Part shown: positions 50,534 to 60,730 of the stretch, piece by piece
Layout of the letters: every line of letters begins with the position of its first letter
Numbering within the stretch: the stretch's first letter is position 1
Origin: GCA-1730015 sp964583825
GTDB lineage: Bacteria > Pseudomonadota > Gammaproteobacteria > Granulosicoccales > Granulosicoccaceae
NCBI GenBank assembly: GCA_964583825.1
Contig: CAZOXM010000001.1
Location: forward strand, 62,001-126,000
DNA length: 64,000 nucleotides
Reading direction: 5' to 3'
Notes under the pieces: generated by a model
Database searches by the model: none
Told to the model about the DNA's origin: nothing
Seen by the model: the letters and a program-made list of their open reading frames with translations, nothing else
Translations under genes and position numbers: made by a program

Positions 50534-52822
50534 TCAGGTGACAACCGCACCGGCTTTCCGATCGATCGACTCCGCGGCGGCCACGGCGCACATATTGACG
50601 ATGCCGCGGACTGTCACCGCCTCGGTCATCACATGCGCTGAGTGGTTCAGCCCCACCAGCATCGGCCCCACCGGAAGTCCGTCGCCAAAGACCTTGACCA
50701 TGTTGTAGGCAATATTGGCGGCATCCAGATCGGGCAGAACCATCAGATTTGCCGCTCCCTGAAATCGCGAGTTTGGAAAAATCCGGTCGCGAACGCTCTC
50801 CCACACAGCGGCATCGGCGTGCATTTCTCCCTCGACGGGTAAATCCGGATAGCGCTGCTCGATGAGCTCGCGGGCGTGACGCATTTTTTTTGAGCTTGCG
50901 TTGTCTCTGCTGCCAAAGTTCGAGTGAGACAGCAGCGCCACCTTCGGGTCCATACCGAAACGCTGTACTGCCGTCGACGCGAGCATTGCCGTTTCTGCGA
51001 TATGTTCGGCGGTCGGGTCCACGGTGACATGGGTGTCCGTCAGGAAAAATGTGCCGGCCTGCAGAATCAACAGGATAACGGCGGAGCAATCGGTAACCTG
51101 TTCCTGCACACCGATAATGCTGCGTATGTATCGAAGGTGTCTGACATAGGCGCCCTGGCTGCCGCAGATAAGTGCATCGGCCCTACCCGTTTTTACCATC
51201 AGCGCGCCGAGTGCGGTACTGCGTGTTCTGACGACAGCGCGCGCATAAGCCGGGGTCACCCCACTGCGCGCGGTGTGCCTGTGATACTCGTCGGCAAAGA
51301 ACTGTTCATCGGGGTTGTTCATCGGGTCGATCACGGTGATGTTTTCACCAATCGCCAGGCGCAATCGGTAACGGTCAATGTTCTCTTGAATGACCGACTC
51401 TCTGCCAATTAATACAGGCTTGCAGATGCCATCATCTACCAGTACCTGCATCGCATTGATCACCCGGCTTGATTCTCCTTCGGCAAAGACAACTCGTTGC
51501 GGGTTGGACATGGCTTTGGCAAATACCGGCTTCATCACCATGCCCGATTTGAAAACAAAGTCGTGCAACTGTGTTTTATATTCCCTGAAATCTTCAATCG
51601 GTCTGGTTGCGACGCCGCTTTCCATCGCCGCTCGCGCTACTTCGATCGGCACGGCGGTCATCAGTCGCGGATCAAATGGCTTCGGTATTAAATATTCGCG
51701 ACCGAATCCGAATGAGGAGTCACCGTAGGCAGAAGAGACAACATCTGATACTTCACGCGTGGCGATTTCGGCAATGGCATTCACGGCGGCCACTTTCATC
51801 GCCTGATTAATGGTCGTTGCACCCGCGTCGAGTGCACCGCGAAAAAGGAATGGAAAACACAGCACGTTATTTACCTGATTAGGGTAATCCGATCTGCCAG
51901 TGGCAATAATCGCATCGTCCCTCACTTCGGCGACCTGTTCGGGCATGATTTCAGGTACCGGGTTAGCCAGTGCAAATATCAACGGTGAGTCCGCCATTGA
52001 TTTAACGTGTTCCTGCTGCAGCACACCGGCGGCTGAAAGTCCGAGAAAAATATCAGCACCGCCGATCACCTCACCAAGGACTCGCGCTTCGGTCTCCTTG
52101 GCGTAGCGTACTTTGTATTCGTCCATCTGTTCCGTGCGTCCACTGTAGACGACGCCAGCGATATCCACGACAGTGATGTTAGCCTGCTTCATGCCCAGTG
52201 AGATCAGCAGATCGAGACAGGCGAGGGCGGCAGCGCCCGCACCGGAACAGACCAGTCGAACGTCTTCGATGTTCTTTTCCGCTATCCGCAATCCGTTGAT
52301 AATGGCTGCAGCGACGGTAATAGCAGTGCCGTGCTGATCATCGTGAAAGACCGGAATATTCATCCGTTCATTCAATCGCTTTTCTATTTCAAAACATTCC
52401 GGCGCTTTGATATCTTCGAGGTTAATGCCACCGAAGCAAGGTTCCATCAGCGATACGGCATCCACAAAGCGGTCAACATCTTTGGTATCCAGCTCAAGGT
52501 CGAACACATCGATGTTGGCGAATTTTTTAAACAGTACCGCCTTACCTTCCATCACCGGCTTGGAGGCCAGTGGACCGATATCACCCAGTCCGAGTACCGC
52601 AGTGCCGTTGGTAATTACACCGACCAGATTGGCGCGCGCGGTGAGGGAGGCCGCGGTGGTGGGGTCGCTGACTATCTCGCTGCAGGCGGAAGCCACACCG
52701 GGTGAATAGGCCAGTGCCAGGTCGCGCTGGTTGACCATGTTCTTGGTCGCACTGATCTCAAGCTTTCCCGGCTTGGGATATCGATGATAGTGCAGCGCAG
52801 CGTCGCGTAGGTCATCAGCCAT
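50534..52822 (-). CDS. maeB: NADP-dependent malic enzyme (MaeB type)
   Basis: A 762-residue enzyme that converts malate to pyruvate with NADPH production. The malic N-terminal domain shows YSPGVASACSEI, FKKFANIDVFDLEL and FHDDQHGTAITVAAAIINGL; the NAD(P) domain has LVCSGAGAAALACLDLL and FALANPVPEI. Residues after about 430 are a phosphotransacetylase-like domain (VVFAEGESSRVINAMQVL, GVTPAYARAVVRTR) which in this family is regulatory and inactive. Length matches E. coli MaeB (759). It follows lpdA by 61 bases on the same strand, joining malate use to pyruvate dehydrogenase. Confidence 0.96.
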   Translation of the reverse strand: MADDLRDAALHYHRYPKPGKLEISATKNMVNQRDLALAYSPGVASACSEIVSDPTTAASLTARANLVGVITNGTAVLGLGDIGPLASKPVMEGKAVLFKKFANIDVFDLELDTKDVDRFVDAVSLMEPCFGGINLEDIKAPECFEIEKRLNERMNIPVFHDDQHGTAITVAAAIINGLRIAEKNIEDVRLVCSGAGAAALACLDLLISLGMKQANITVVDIAGVVYSGRTEQMDEYKVRYAKETEARVLGEVIGGADIFLGLSAAGVLQQEHVKSMADSPLIFALANPVPEIMPEQVAEVRDDAIIATGRSDYPNQVNNVLCFPFLFRGALDAGATTINQAMKVAAVNAIAEIATREVSDVVSSAYGDSSFGFGREYLIPKPFDPRLMTAVPIEVARAAMESGVATRPIEDFREYKTQLHDFVFKSGMVMKPVFAKAMSNPQRVVFAEGESSRVINAMQVLVDDGICKPVLIGRESVIQENIDRYRLRLAIGENITVIDPMNNPDEQFFADEYHRHTARSGVTPAYARAVVRTRSTALGALMVKTGRADALICGSQGAYVRHLRYIRSIIGVQEQVTDCSAVILLILQAGTFFLTDTHVTVDPTAEHIAETAMLASTAVQRFGMDPKVALLSHSNFGSRDNASSKKMRHARELIEQRYPDLPVEGEMHADAAVWESVRDRIFPNSRFQGAANLMVLPDLDAANIAYNMVKVFGDGLPVGPMLVGLNHSAHVMTEAVTVRGIVNMCAVAAAESIDRKAGAVVT

Positions 52823-52883
52823 AGTAAACAGGGCCCGGTAGGTTTTATCTCAGCGGATGTTACCGGAATGCGCGTTAATCACA

Positions 52884-54614
52884 TCACTTTTTTGGTGCGT
52901 AGATATCCGTGCATGTCCCGTCAACCACTTCACTGGCAAAGTTCAGGGTTTCCGACAGGGTCGGGTGCGGGTGTACGGTGAGTGCAATATCTTCTACATC
53001 AGCACCCATCTCCAGTGCCAGCACGGCCTCGGCGATAAGTTCACCCGCATTGACGCCCACCATGCCCGCACCGAGCAGCCGTTTGGTTTCCGGATCAACC
53101 AGCACTTTGGTAAATCCTTCGGTGCGCGCAATACTCAGTGCCCGGCCGCTGGCAGCCCAGGGGAAAACGCCCTTTTCAAACGGGATATTCTGCGCTTTGG
53201 CTTCGGTTTCAGTCAGTCCCATCCATGCGATTTCAGGATCGGTGTAGGCCACTGAGGGAATCGTTTTGGCGTCGAAAAACGATTTCATGCCACAAATCGC
53301 TTCGGCGGCCACTTTGCCTTCGTGTGTCGCCTTGTGTGCCAGCATCGGCTGGCCGACGATGTCACCGATGGCATAAATGTGCGGGATGTTGGTGCGCTGT
53401 TGTTTGTCCACTTCAATGAAGCCACGTTCAGTAACGTTCACACCCGCATGTTCGGCACCGAGCTTGTTGCCGTTCGGGCTTCGTCCCACAGCCAGCAGCA
53501 CTTTATCGAACACGTCTGAAGCCGGGGCCTTGCCGCCCTCAAAGTGCACTTCCAGTCCCTGTTCTGCCGGTTTAACAGCGGTGACTTTGGCGCCGGTAAA
53601 AATATTTTCGAACAGTTTGCCAACACGTTTTTGGAACGGTCGCACCAGATCCTGATCGCAACCGGGAATAAGCGTGTCGGATAACTCAACCACGGTGACT
53701 TTACTGCCAAGTGCCTGATAGACACAGCTCATTTCAAGACCAATGATGCCACCTCCGATCACCAGCAGCCGTTCCGGAATGTCTTTCAGTTCCAGTGCAC
53801 CAGTCGAATCAATCAGTCTGGGGTCATCGTAGGGTAGTCCGGGAATCCGGGTGACTTCGGAACCGGCGGCAATAATCGCATGGTCGAACCCGATGGTGCG
53901 CTGTTCGCCATCCTGCTCGAGCCGCAGTTGATTGGCCGAGCTGAAGGTGGCGGTGCCGTGTGCGACCGTGACCTTCCGCTGCTTTGCCAGTCCGGCAAGC
54001 CCGCCGGTGAGCTGACCGATGACCTTTTCTTTAAAGCCGCGGAGTTTATCGATGTCGATAGTCGGTGGCGCGAAGCTGATACCATGCGCCTCCATATCGC
54101 GGGTTTCATTGATAACCTGGGCGGTATGCAGCAACGCCTTTGACGGTATGCAACCGACATTGAGGCAAACACCGCCCAGATCTGGATAACGTTCAATCAG
54201 CAGCACCGTACGCCCGAGATCAGCAGCGCGGAATGCGGCGGTATAACCACCCGGTCCGGCGCCGATTACCACAACATCCACGTGACTGTCTGCCGCTGTG
54301 TTTGACGTAGCTGACGGCAATGGTGCCGCAGCGTCAGGTGCCGCATTCGGGCTGGTCTGTGCGGTGGGTTGTTCGTCGGTGATCACCATAGCGATCGGTG
54401 TGCCTTCAGAGATTCGATCGCCCAGCTTCACCAGCACCGAGGTTATTTCACCTTCGACCGGCGAGGGTATTTCCATACTGGCTTTATCACTCTCGACAGT
54501 GAGTAGCGATTGATCCTTGCTAATGCGATCACCGCTGCTGACCAGTACTTCAATGATTTCTACATCTTTGAAATCACCAATATCAGGGGCTTCAATAGTG
54601 GTTAGATTACTCAA
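52884..54614 (-). CDS. lpdA: Dihydrolipoyl dehydrogenase with N-terminal lipoyl domain
   Basis: A 576-residue E3 component that reoxidises dihydrolipoate with NAD. The first 80 residues are a lipoyl domain (LTVESDKASMEIPSP with the lipoyl lysine), then a Pro/Ala-rich linker. The E3 core begins at VVIGAGPGGYTAAFRAADLG, with the redox disulphide GGVCLNVGCIPSKALL and the NAD site LLVIGGGIIGLEMSCVYQAL; HPHPTLSE near the C-terminus holds the catalytic His-Glu pair. Compared with E. coli Lpd (474) it has the extra lipoyl domain, a form known in Neisseria, Pseudomonas-relatives and others. TTG start. A REP-like repeat fills the gap to aceF. Confidence 0.95.
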   Translation of the reverse strand: MSNLTTIEAPDIGDFKDVEIIEVLVSSGDRISKDQSLLTVESDKASMEIPSPVEGEITSVLVKLGDRISEGTPIAMVITDEQPTAQTSPNAAPDAAAPLPSATSNTAADSHVDVVVIGAGPGGYTAAFRAADLGRTVLLIERYPDLGGVCLNVGCIPSKALLHTAQVINETRDMEAHGISFAPPTIDIDKLRGFKEKVIGQLTGGLAGLAKQRKVTVAHGTATFSSANQLRLEQDGEQRTIGFDHAIIAAGSEVTRIPGLPYDDPRLIDSTGALELKDIPERLLVIGGGIIGLEMSCVYQALGSKVTVVELSDTLIPGCDQDLVRPFQKRVGKLFENIFTGAKVTAVKPAEQGLEVHFEGGKAPASDVFDKVLLAVGRSPNGNKLGAEHAGVNVTERGFIEVDKQQRTNIPHIYAIGDIVGQPMLAHKATHEGKVAAEAICGMKSFFDAKTIPSVAYTDPEIAWMGLTETEAKAQNIPFEKGVFPWAASGRALSIARTEGFTKVLVDPETKRLLGAGMVGVNAGELIAEAVLALEMGADVEDIALTVHPHPTLSETLNFASEVVDGTCTDIYAPKK

Positions 54615-54640
54615 CGCTGTCTCCGGTCGTCAGCGGGTGG

Positions 54641-54697
54641 CCAGGCAATCCGGTGCGCTCGCGGTAGCGGAGGTGCTGCCGCGCAGACTCCCGGGCG
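54641..54697. repeat. Single REP-like arm between lpdA and aceF
   Basis: This 57-base sequence matches the arm at about 23040-23100 (shared blocks AATCCGGTGCGCTCGC and CTGCCGCGCAGACTCC). CGCGGTAGC and GCTGCCGCG (54660-54668 and 54675-54683) pair as a 9-base hairpin including one G-T pair, with a 6-base loop. It lies in the 93-base aceF-lpdA gap, where a REP hairpin could uncouple expression or stabilise upstream mRNA. Confidence 0.7.
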
Positions 54698-54707
54698 AGC
54701 ACTCGAA

Positions 54708-56345
54708 TCAGTAAAGCAACATCTTGCGGATATCGCTAATAACATTGCAGTAGTGCGCCATAAAACGTGCGCCATCGGCACCGTCAATTACGCGGTGGTC
54801 GTAGGTCAGGTCCAGCGGACACATCAGTCGGGGCACGAAATCGCTGCCGTCCCACACCGGTTGCATCCTGGCGCGCGTAATACCCAGGATCGCTACTTCC
54901 GGTGGATTAATAATAGGGGTGAACGCTTTACCACCGATACCGCCAAGGTTAGAGATCGTCATGCATGCACCCTGCATTTCGGCAGGCTTCAGTTTCTTAT
55001 CGCGAGCACGCACGCTTAAGTCTGTCATTTCCGCCGACAGCTCGAAAATGTTCTTACGATCGACGTCGTTGAGTACCGGCACAACGAGTCCAGCGGGTGT
55101 GTCGACCGCAATACCGATATTGAAATACTTTTTATAAAACAGTGACTGACCGTCCGGTGCCAGTGATGAATTAAATCGCGGGAACTCTTTCAGCGTAGCG
55201 GCCAGTGCTTTTATATGAAACACCAGACCGGTAACGCGGACATCGCGATCAGCCGCTTCCTGTTTTATCGATTTGCGAAAAGCCTCGAGTTCGGTGATAT
55301 CAGCATCTTCATGATGCGTCACCATGGGTAGATTAAGCCACGACCGATGCAGGTTCTCTGCAGTCAGCACATTGATGCGCGACATCTCCACTCGTTCGAT
55401 TTCTCCGAACTGAGTGAAATCCACTTCTGGAATCGGTGGGATGCCGGCACCACCGCTGGCACCTGCACCACCGTAAGCACTGCCGGTGCGGCTCATCGTG
55501 GATTTGACGAACTCCTGCACATCATTTTGAAGAATTCTGTTCTTTCGGCCCGAGCCAGTGACCAGCAGCAGATCAACACCGAGCTGGCGTGCAAATTTGC
55601 GTACGGCAGGGCTCGCATGTGCGCGTCGGTAAGACTCATCTGCGATTTTCTGCGTCGGTGATGCGGCCGGCTGTGGTCGATTGGCAGTCGAGGGCTTGCT
55701 GATGTCTTCAGTCGGTTTATTCGCTGCCGGTGCGGCGGGCGTCCCGGCCGCAGCGCTTTTGACAGCAGGCGCGGATTTTTCCGCTTCTGATCCGGTCACG
55801 ATCAGAATGGCATCACCCTTCGACAGGCGGTCGCCGACCTTAACCGGAATAGACGCCACCGTACCGGCCGCGGTGGAGGGTATTTCCATACTGGCCTTAT
55901 CGCTTTCCAGTGTGATAAGCGATTGATCGAGTGCGACGGTATCTCCCGGGCTCACCAGAATTTCAATGACTTCGATTTCTTCGAATTCACCGATATCCGG
56001 CACCACGACGGTTACCTGTGCATTATTGTCGCTGTTACCCGCAGGTGCGGATGCTTCAGTCGTGCTTTCGGCGGTGGTACTCGACGCAGGTGCCGCTGTG
56101 CCGCCTGATGTCTCAAGCATACCAATCAGATCGCCTTTGGAGAGTTTGTCACCGACGGCGATGTTCAGTGCCTCGATCACCCCGTCATGGGTAGACGGAA
56201 TTTCCATACTGGCTTTGTCACTTTCAAGGGTGATCAGCGACTGATCAGTAGTCACCGCATCACCTGCCGACACCAGCACTTCGATTACTTCGACGGTATC
56301 AAAGTCACCGATATCCGGAACTCGCAATTCAATTTTATTTGACAT
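54708..56345 (-). CDS. aceF: Pyruvate dehydrogenase E2 (dihydrolipoyl acetyltransferase)
   Basis: A 545-residue acetyltransferase core of pyruvate dehydrogenase. Two lipoyl domains (residues ~1-80 and ~115-195) each hold an ESDKASMEIPST lipoylation motif; E. coli has three. Ala/Pro linkers separate them from the peripheral-subunit-binding domain (HASPAVRKFARQLGVD) and the catalytic domain with HHEDADITELEAFRK and the active site TYDHRVIDGADGARF. AGGAGG ahead of the ATG is a strong ribosome site. aceE lies 11 bases upstream. Confidence 0.96.
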   Translation of the reverse strand: MSNKIELRVPDIGDFDTVEVIEVLVSAGDAVTTDQSLITLESDKASMEIPSTHDGVIEALNIAVGDKLSKGDLIGMLETSGGTAAPASSTTAESTTEASAPAGNSDNNAQVTVVVPDIGEFEEIEVIEILVSPGDTVALDQSLITLESDKASMEIPSTAAGTVASIPVKVGDRLSKGDAILIVTGSEAEKSAPAVKSAAAGTPAAPAANKPTEDISKPSTANRPQPAASPTQKIADESYRRAHASPAVRKFARQLGVDLLLVTGSGRKNRILQNDVQEFVKSTMSRTGSAYGGAGASGGAGIPPIPEVDFTQFGEIERVEMSRINVLTAENLHRSWLNLPMVTHHEDADITELEAFRKSIKQEAADRDVRVTGLVFHIKALAATLKEFPRFNSSLAPDGQSLFYKKYFNIGIAVDTPAGLVVPVLNDVDRKNIFELSAEMTDLSVRARDKKLKPAEMQGACMTISNLGGIGGKAFTPIINPPEVAILGITRARMQPVWDGSDFVPRLMCPLDLTYDHRVIDGADGARFMAHYCNVISDIRKMLLY

Positions 56346-56356
56346 GGCGATACCTC

Positions 56357-59014
56357 CTAGACCGTAACCGGATTAGGTTTGGTCGGATCAATACCGTACT
56401 TTTTAATTGCGCTTTGAATCTTATCGGGCGCTATCTGCCCTTGTTCGGCCAGCGCTGTCAGCGCCGCCACGACGACGTAGCGCCTGTCTACCTCGAAGAA
56501 ATCTCTCAGTTTCTCTCGCGTATCGGAACGTCCGAAACCGTCCGTGCCAAGCACCTTATAGATGCCGGGTACATACTCGCGAATGCCGTCTGATACCGCT
56601 TTCATGTAGTCGCTTGATGCGATGGTCGGGTAGGGCGAGCTTTCCAGCAGTTCAGTTACATACGGTTTGCGCGGTGTCTTATCGGGGTTGATCAGATTCC
56701 AGCGGCTTGCGTCCAGTCCTTCTTTGCGCAATTCGTTAAAGCTGGTCACACTGAAAATCTCAGAGCCGATGTTCCAGTCCTGCTCCAGCAGTTCGGCGGC
56801 TGCTATCACCTCGCGCAAAATCACACCGGCACCGAGCAGGTTGACTCTAGTGGATGCATCCGGTGCCACCGTGTTGAGTTTGTACATCCCTTTTAAAATG
56901 CCTTCATTGGCACCCTCGGGCAGTGCGGGCTGGTGATAGTTTTCGTTCATCGCGGTGATGTAGTAGAAAACGTTCTCCTGCTCCTTCACCATTCTGCGCA
57001 TGCCTTCGTGAATAATAATCGCCATCTCGTAGGCGTAACACGGGTCATAGCAGACACAGTTGGGAATGGTGCTGGCCAGCAGGTGACTGTGCCCGTCTTC
57101 GTGTTGCAGGCCTTCTCCATTTAGCGTTGTGCGCCCTGCAGTACCACCGATCATAAAGCCCCGCGCGGTCATGTCTCCCGCGGCCCAGGCCAGATCACCA
57201 ATACGCTGAAAACCGAACATGGAGTAGTACACAAAGAATGGAATCATATTGACCCCGTGAGTACTGTAGGCGGTCGCGGCGGCTATCCATGACGACATGC
57301 TGCCCGCTTCGGTAATGCCTTCTTCGAGAATCTGTCCGGACTTGTCTTCCTTGTAGAACATCACCTGATCGCGATCTTCCGGTGTGTAGAGCTGGCCGAC
57401 CGACGAGTAAATGCCCAACTGACGAAACATGCCATCCATACCAAAGGTACGCGCTTCGTCCGGTACAATCGGCACAATGTTCTTACCGATGTTTTTATCG
57501 CGGGTAAGAATGGTCAGCATACGAACAAATGCCATTGTTGTTGATAGCTCACGATCACCGGAGTCTTTCAGCAGTGGTTCAAACACACTGAGTTCCGGTA
57601 CCTCGAGCGGCGCTGCGAACTTCTGTCGTTGCGGCAGGTAACCGCCAAGCGCTTCACGCCGACCCTTCATATAACGCATCAGCTCGCCGTCGGGCTCCAG
57701 CCTGCAGTACTCAAGGTTTTCAACCTGCTCATCGGTCAGTGGGATGTTGAATCGGTCCCGCATATCCGTCAGTGCATCGAGCGGCATTTTCTTTTGTTGA
57801 TGCGTGGCGTTAGTTCCTTCACCGGATTCACCCATGCCATATCCCTTTACCGTCTTCATCAGGATGACTGTCGGTTGGCCCGAGTGATTCACTGCGCTGT
57901 GATAAGCCGCAAAGATTTTGTGCGGATCGTGTCCGCCACGATTGAGTCGCCAGATATCTTCATCGGAAAGCTTGGCAACCATTGAAGCGGTTTCCGGATA
58001 TTTACCGAAAAACTTCTCGCGGGTGTATGCACCATCTTTGGCTTTGAAGTTCTGATATTCGCCGTCGACCGTTTCCATCATCAGTTGTTTGAGCTTGCCG
58101 TCGTGATCTTTCGCTAACAATGGATCCCAGTAAGAACCCCAGATCACTTTAATCACGTTCCAGCCGGCGCCGCGAAAAACCGCTTCGAGCTCCTGAATGA
58201 TTTTTCCATTACCGCGCACCGGACCATCGAGTCGCTGCAGGTTGCAGTTGATTACGAAGGTCAGGTTGTCGAGCTTTTCACGGCCGGCAAGCGAAATTGC
58301 ACCGAGGGATTCCGGCTCATCCATTTCACCGTCCCCCATGAATGCCCAGACTCTGCGGTTATCTGTCTTGGCGAGGCTGCGATCCTGCAGATACTTCATG
58401 AATCTGGCCTGGTAAATCGCCATGATGGACGTGAGCCCCATCGACACTGTCGGGAACTGCCAGAAGTCCGGCATTAAGTAGGGGTGCGGGTAGGAAGACA
58501 GGCCGTTGCCGTCTACTTCGCGACGGAAGTTGTCGAGATCTTCTTCGGACAGTCGTCCCTCAAGATAAGCACGCGCATAAATACCGGGTGCGGAATGACC
58601 CTGAATAAACACGAGATCACCCCCGTGGTCGGGACCGGGTGCGTGAAAAAAATGATTGAAGCCGACGTCATACAGCGTTGCCGCCGATGCGAAGCTCGAG
58701 ATATGTCCACCCAGATTCGAACCTTCCCGATTCGCGCGCAATACCATTGCTGTGGCGTTCCAGCGGATTATCGAGCGTATCTGATGTTCAAGCTCATGGT
58801 TGCCGGGGCTGGTCACCTCGAGGTGCGGCGGGATGGTATTGATATAAGCGGTCGACGCGCTGTAAGGCAGGTTGGCACCGGAGCGTCGTGACTGATCAAT
58901 TAGCGCTTCCAGCAGGAAATGAGCGCGCTCAGGCCCTTCCTGTTCAACAACGGCTTCGAGTGCTTCGAGCCACTCTCGGGTTTCCTGGGGATCAACATCT
59001 TTTTGCTCTTGCAT
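56357..59014 (-). CDS. aceE: Pyruvate dehydrogenase E1 component, homodimeric
   Basis: An 885-residue thiamine-diphosphate enzyme that decarboxylates pyruvate and acetylates the E2 lipoyl groups. Landmarks are LGGHISSFASAATLYDVGFNHFF, VWAFMGDGEMDEPES with the ThDP/Mg site, FVINCNLQRLDGPVRGNGKI, VKGYGMGESGEG and QRIGDLAWAAGDMTARGFM. Length equals E. coli AceE (887). First gene of the aceE-aceF-lpdA operon. An ATG with GAGAG ahead starts it. No pdhR gene is nearby. Confidence 0.97.
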   Translation of the reverse strand: MQEQKDVDPQETREWLEALEAVVEQEGPERAHFLLEALIDQSRRSGANLPYSASTAYINTIPPHLEVTSPGNHELEHQIRSIIRWNATAMVLRANREGSNLGGHISSFASAATLYDVGFNHFFHAPGPDHGGDLVFIQGHSAPGIYARAYLEGRLSEEDLDNFRREVDGNGLSSYPHPYLMPDFWQFPTVSMGLTSIMAIYQARFMKYLQDRSLAKTDNRRVWAFMGDGEMDEPESLGAISLAGREKLDNLTFVINCNLQRLDGPVRGNGKIIQELEAVFRGAGWNVIKVIWGSYWDPLLAKDHDGKLKQLMMETVDGEYQNFKAKDGAYTREKFFGKYPETASMVAKLSDEDIWRLNRGGHDPHKIFAAYHSAVNHSGQPTVILMKTVKGYGMGESGEGTNATHQQKKMPLDALTDMRDRFNIPLTDEQVENLEYCRLEPDGELMRYMKGRREALGGYLPQRQKFAAPLEVPELSVFEPLLKDSGDRELSTTMAFVRMLTILTRDKNIGKNIVPIVPDEARTFGMDGMFRQLGIYSSVGQLYTPEDRDQVMFYKEDKSGQILEEGITEAGSMSSWIAAATAYSTHGVNMIPFFVYYSMFGFQRIGDLAWAAGDMTARGFMIGGTAGRTTLNGEGLQHEDGHSHLLASTIPNCVCYDPCYAYEMAIIIHEGMRRMVKEQENVFYYITAMNENYHQPALPEGANEGILKGMYKLNTVAPDASTRVNLLGAGVILREVIAAAELLEQDWNIGSEIFSVTSFNELRKEGLDASRWNLINPDKTPRKPYVTELLESSPYPTIASSDYMKAVSDGIREYVPGIYKVLGTDGFGRSDTREKLRDFFEVDRRYVVVAALTALAEQGQIAPDKIQSAIKKYGIDPTKPNPVTV

Positions 59015-59307
59015 AGCTCTCTCTGAAAAAACCGTTCGGGGTCGGGAACCTGTGCAGCAGAATTTCTGCTACCGCCATGTACCCTCGCACGCACTCGCGA
59101 CGCAGATTCCTTCTGCTTGGGACACATGGGTTCGAATGATTCAAACCTAATGGCTTCGGCCGCATAACACAGGAAATAGTTGCCTTTGGCGGGAGTGGGA
59201 CCAACCGATATCCGAATTGCTGTGCTACCGCTTCCCCCTGGCGCATATCGGTCAGTCAGATAGCACTGAAGTATAAACCAAAACGAAGCCTTTTCAGAGA
59301 AAGCGGC
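59015..59307 (-). promoter_or_regulatory. Leader and promoter region of the pyruvate dehydrogenase operon
   Basis: The 293 bases between mtaB and aceE must drive aceE. On the minus strand TATACT near 59269-59274 is a possible -10 with a weak -35. Closer to the gene are dyads, for example GCAGCAGAATTTCTGCT near 59055-59071 and the near-palindrome TTCGAATGATTCAAA near 59131-59145. The regulator is unknown; no E. coli-type PdhR box was seen. Confidence 0.35.
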
Positions 59308-60594
59308 TTATTGCGGCCTGGCTTGATGGGTGGCGAGAAGATGAGCGCCGGATTGCGGGCAAACGGCGTCCAGCTGGCAGCTGGTAATTGTATTTTCTAC
59401 AGACTGCGCGCCGCTTTTTACCGCGACGCGGGCGTAGTTTTCGGTGTAGCCGAAGTGATAATCACCAGTTATTGACTCCCACAGTACTTGCGCATGCTTG
59501 CCGGTTTGGCGCTGCAGGAAGTCGTGTTTCAGCGTTTGTGCAAGCGTGTGCAACTGACGGCTACGCTGCTTTTTCACCGCTTCATCAACCTGACCTGACA
59601 TCGTAGCTGCTTTGGTTCCCGCGCGCGGTGAATAGCTGAAAATATGGATATGACCAAAACCAATGGACTCGACAAATGCCATGGTCTCGCGCCATTCGGT
59701 ATCCGTCTCTGCGGGAAACCCGACAATGATATCCGTCGTCACGTTAAACGCCGGGTGTTGTGTGGTGGCCTGGTTGATCAGTTGCGCAAACTCGGTGGTG
59801 TGGCAGCGCCTTGACATGCGGCGCAACACTGAGTCTGAACCGCTTTGAATCGGCAGATGCATATGTGGCATCAGTCGGGGATTATCAAACAACTCAAAGA
59901 AACCGTCACCCAGATCCCACGGCTCCACAGACGCAAATCGGATTCGTGGAATCGAGGTGCAGGTGAGAATTTTTTTCACAAGCGTTGTGAGGGTTGAATT
60001 AATGTCAGACCCGTAGCCACCGACATGGACACCGGTCAGTACAACCTCCTGTACGCCGGCGTCGCTGAGGTCGTTTATTTGTTCCACAATCTCGTTGACC
60101 GAACGGCTCTGCTCATCACCGCGCGCCACCGTCACAATGCAGTAACTGCAGCGATAGCGGCAGCCATCCTGAATTTTTATGAACGCACGCTGACGATTTC
60201 TGGCGAACAGTGCCGACTCGGTTGGCAGGGTAGCGCCCTCCGGCATAATCGGAATTTGCCAGCGCTCGGTTACTTTTGATACGAGCGACGACTTGTGCTG
60301 GTTATCAACCAGCATATCGACGCCGAGGTCTGCAGCGCTGCCGGCTTCACCGGTGGAGACAAAACATCCGCTGACAATGAGCTTGCCACTCGGGTTTTCG
60401 CGCCGCAGGCGGTTGATTGTCTTGCGTGACTTGCGCACCGCCTCCCGCGTCACTGCGCAGGTGTTCAGTACCGTCACCTGTGCTTCTTCAACCTGATTGA
60501 CCAGGGTGTGCCCGGCACTTTGAAATTCGCGCGCCCAGTGCTCGAGCTCCGCTTCATTCAGACGGCAACCAAGGGCTTTCAGGTAGATATTCAC
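59308..60594 (-). CDS. mtaB: tRNA t6A37 methylthiotransferase MtaB
   Basis: A 428-residue radical-SAM methylthiotransferase converting t6A37 to ms2t6A37. It begins VNIYLKALGCRLNEAE, holds the first Fe-S cluster cysteines in GCR, NTCAVT and SGCF, and the radical-SAM motif CRYRCSYC; DIIVGFPAETDTEW and a C-terminal TRAM domain (HAQVLWES ... NYARVAV) follow. GCRLNEAE, where MiaB has GCQMNE, points to MtaB. I favour GTG 60594; TTG 60642 would add 16 unconserved residues. It is divergent from the spermidine-synthase-like gene. Confidence 0.9.
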   Translation of the reverse strand: MNIYLKALGCRLNEAELEHWAREFQSAGHTLVNQVEEAQVTVLNTCAVTREAVRKSRKTINRLRRENPSGKLIVSGCFVSTGEAGSAADLGVDMLVDNQHKSSLVSKVTERWQIPIMPEGATLPTESALFARNRQRAFIKIQDGCRYRCSYCIVTVARGDEQSRSVNEIVEQINDLSDAGVQEVVLTGVHVGGYGSDINSTLTTLVKKILTCTSIPRIRFASVEPWDLGDGFFELFDNPRLMPHMHLPIQSGSDSVLRRMSRRCHTTEFAQLINQATTQHPAFNVTTDIIVGFPAETDTEWRETMAFVESIGFGHIHIFSYSPRAGTKAATMSGQVDEAVKKQRSRQLHTLAQTLKHDFLQRQTGKHAQVLWESITGDYHFGYTENYARVAVKSGAQSVENTITSCQLDAVCPQSGAHLLATHQARPQ

Positions 60595-60730
60595 TTCAAA
60601 TTTTCCGGATACCGGGGTGTTTAATGGCTGGTGTTTGCACAACGCGGCGGGATGCGAAAAGCGGCAAATGCCGCACCCATACCGTTACCATGTTAGCAAA
60701 ATCGATGACACGAAGGCAGGTAGCGCGTTA

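Noticed and set aside
59040..59127. Further degenerate copy of the REP-like arm upstream of aceE
   Set aside because: Similarity is limited to short words (GCAGATTCC, CTTGGGACAC) and is too weak to separate from chance.
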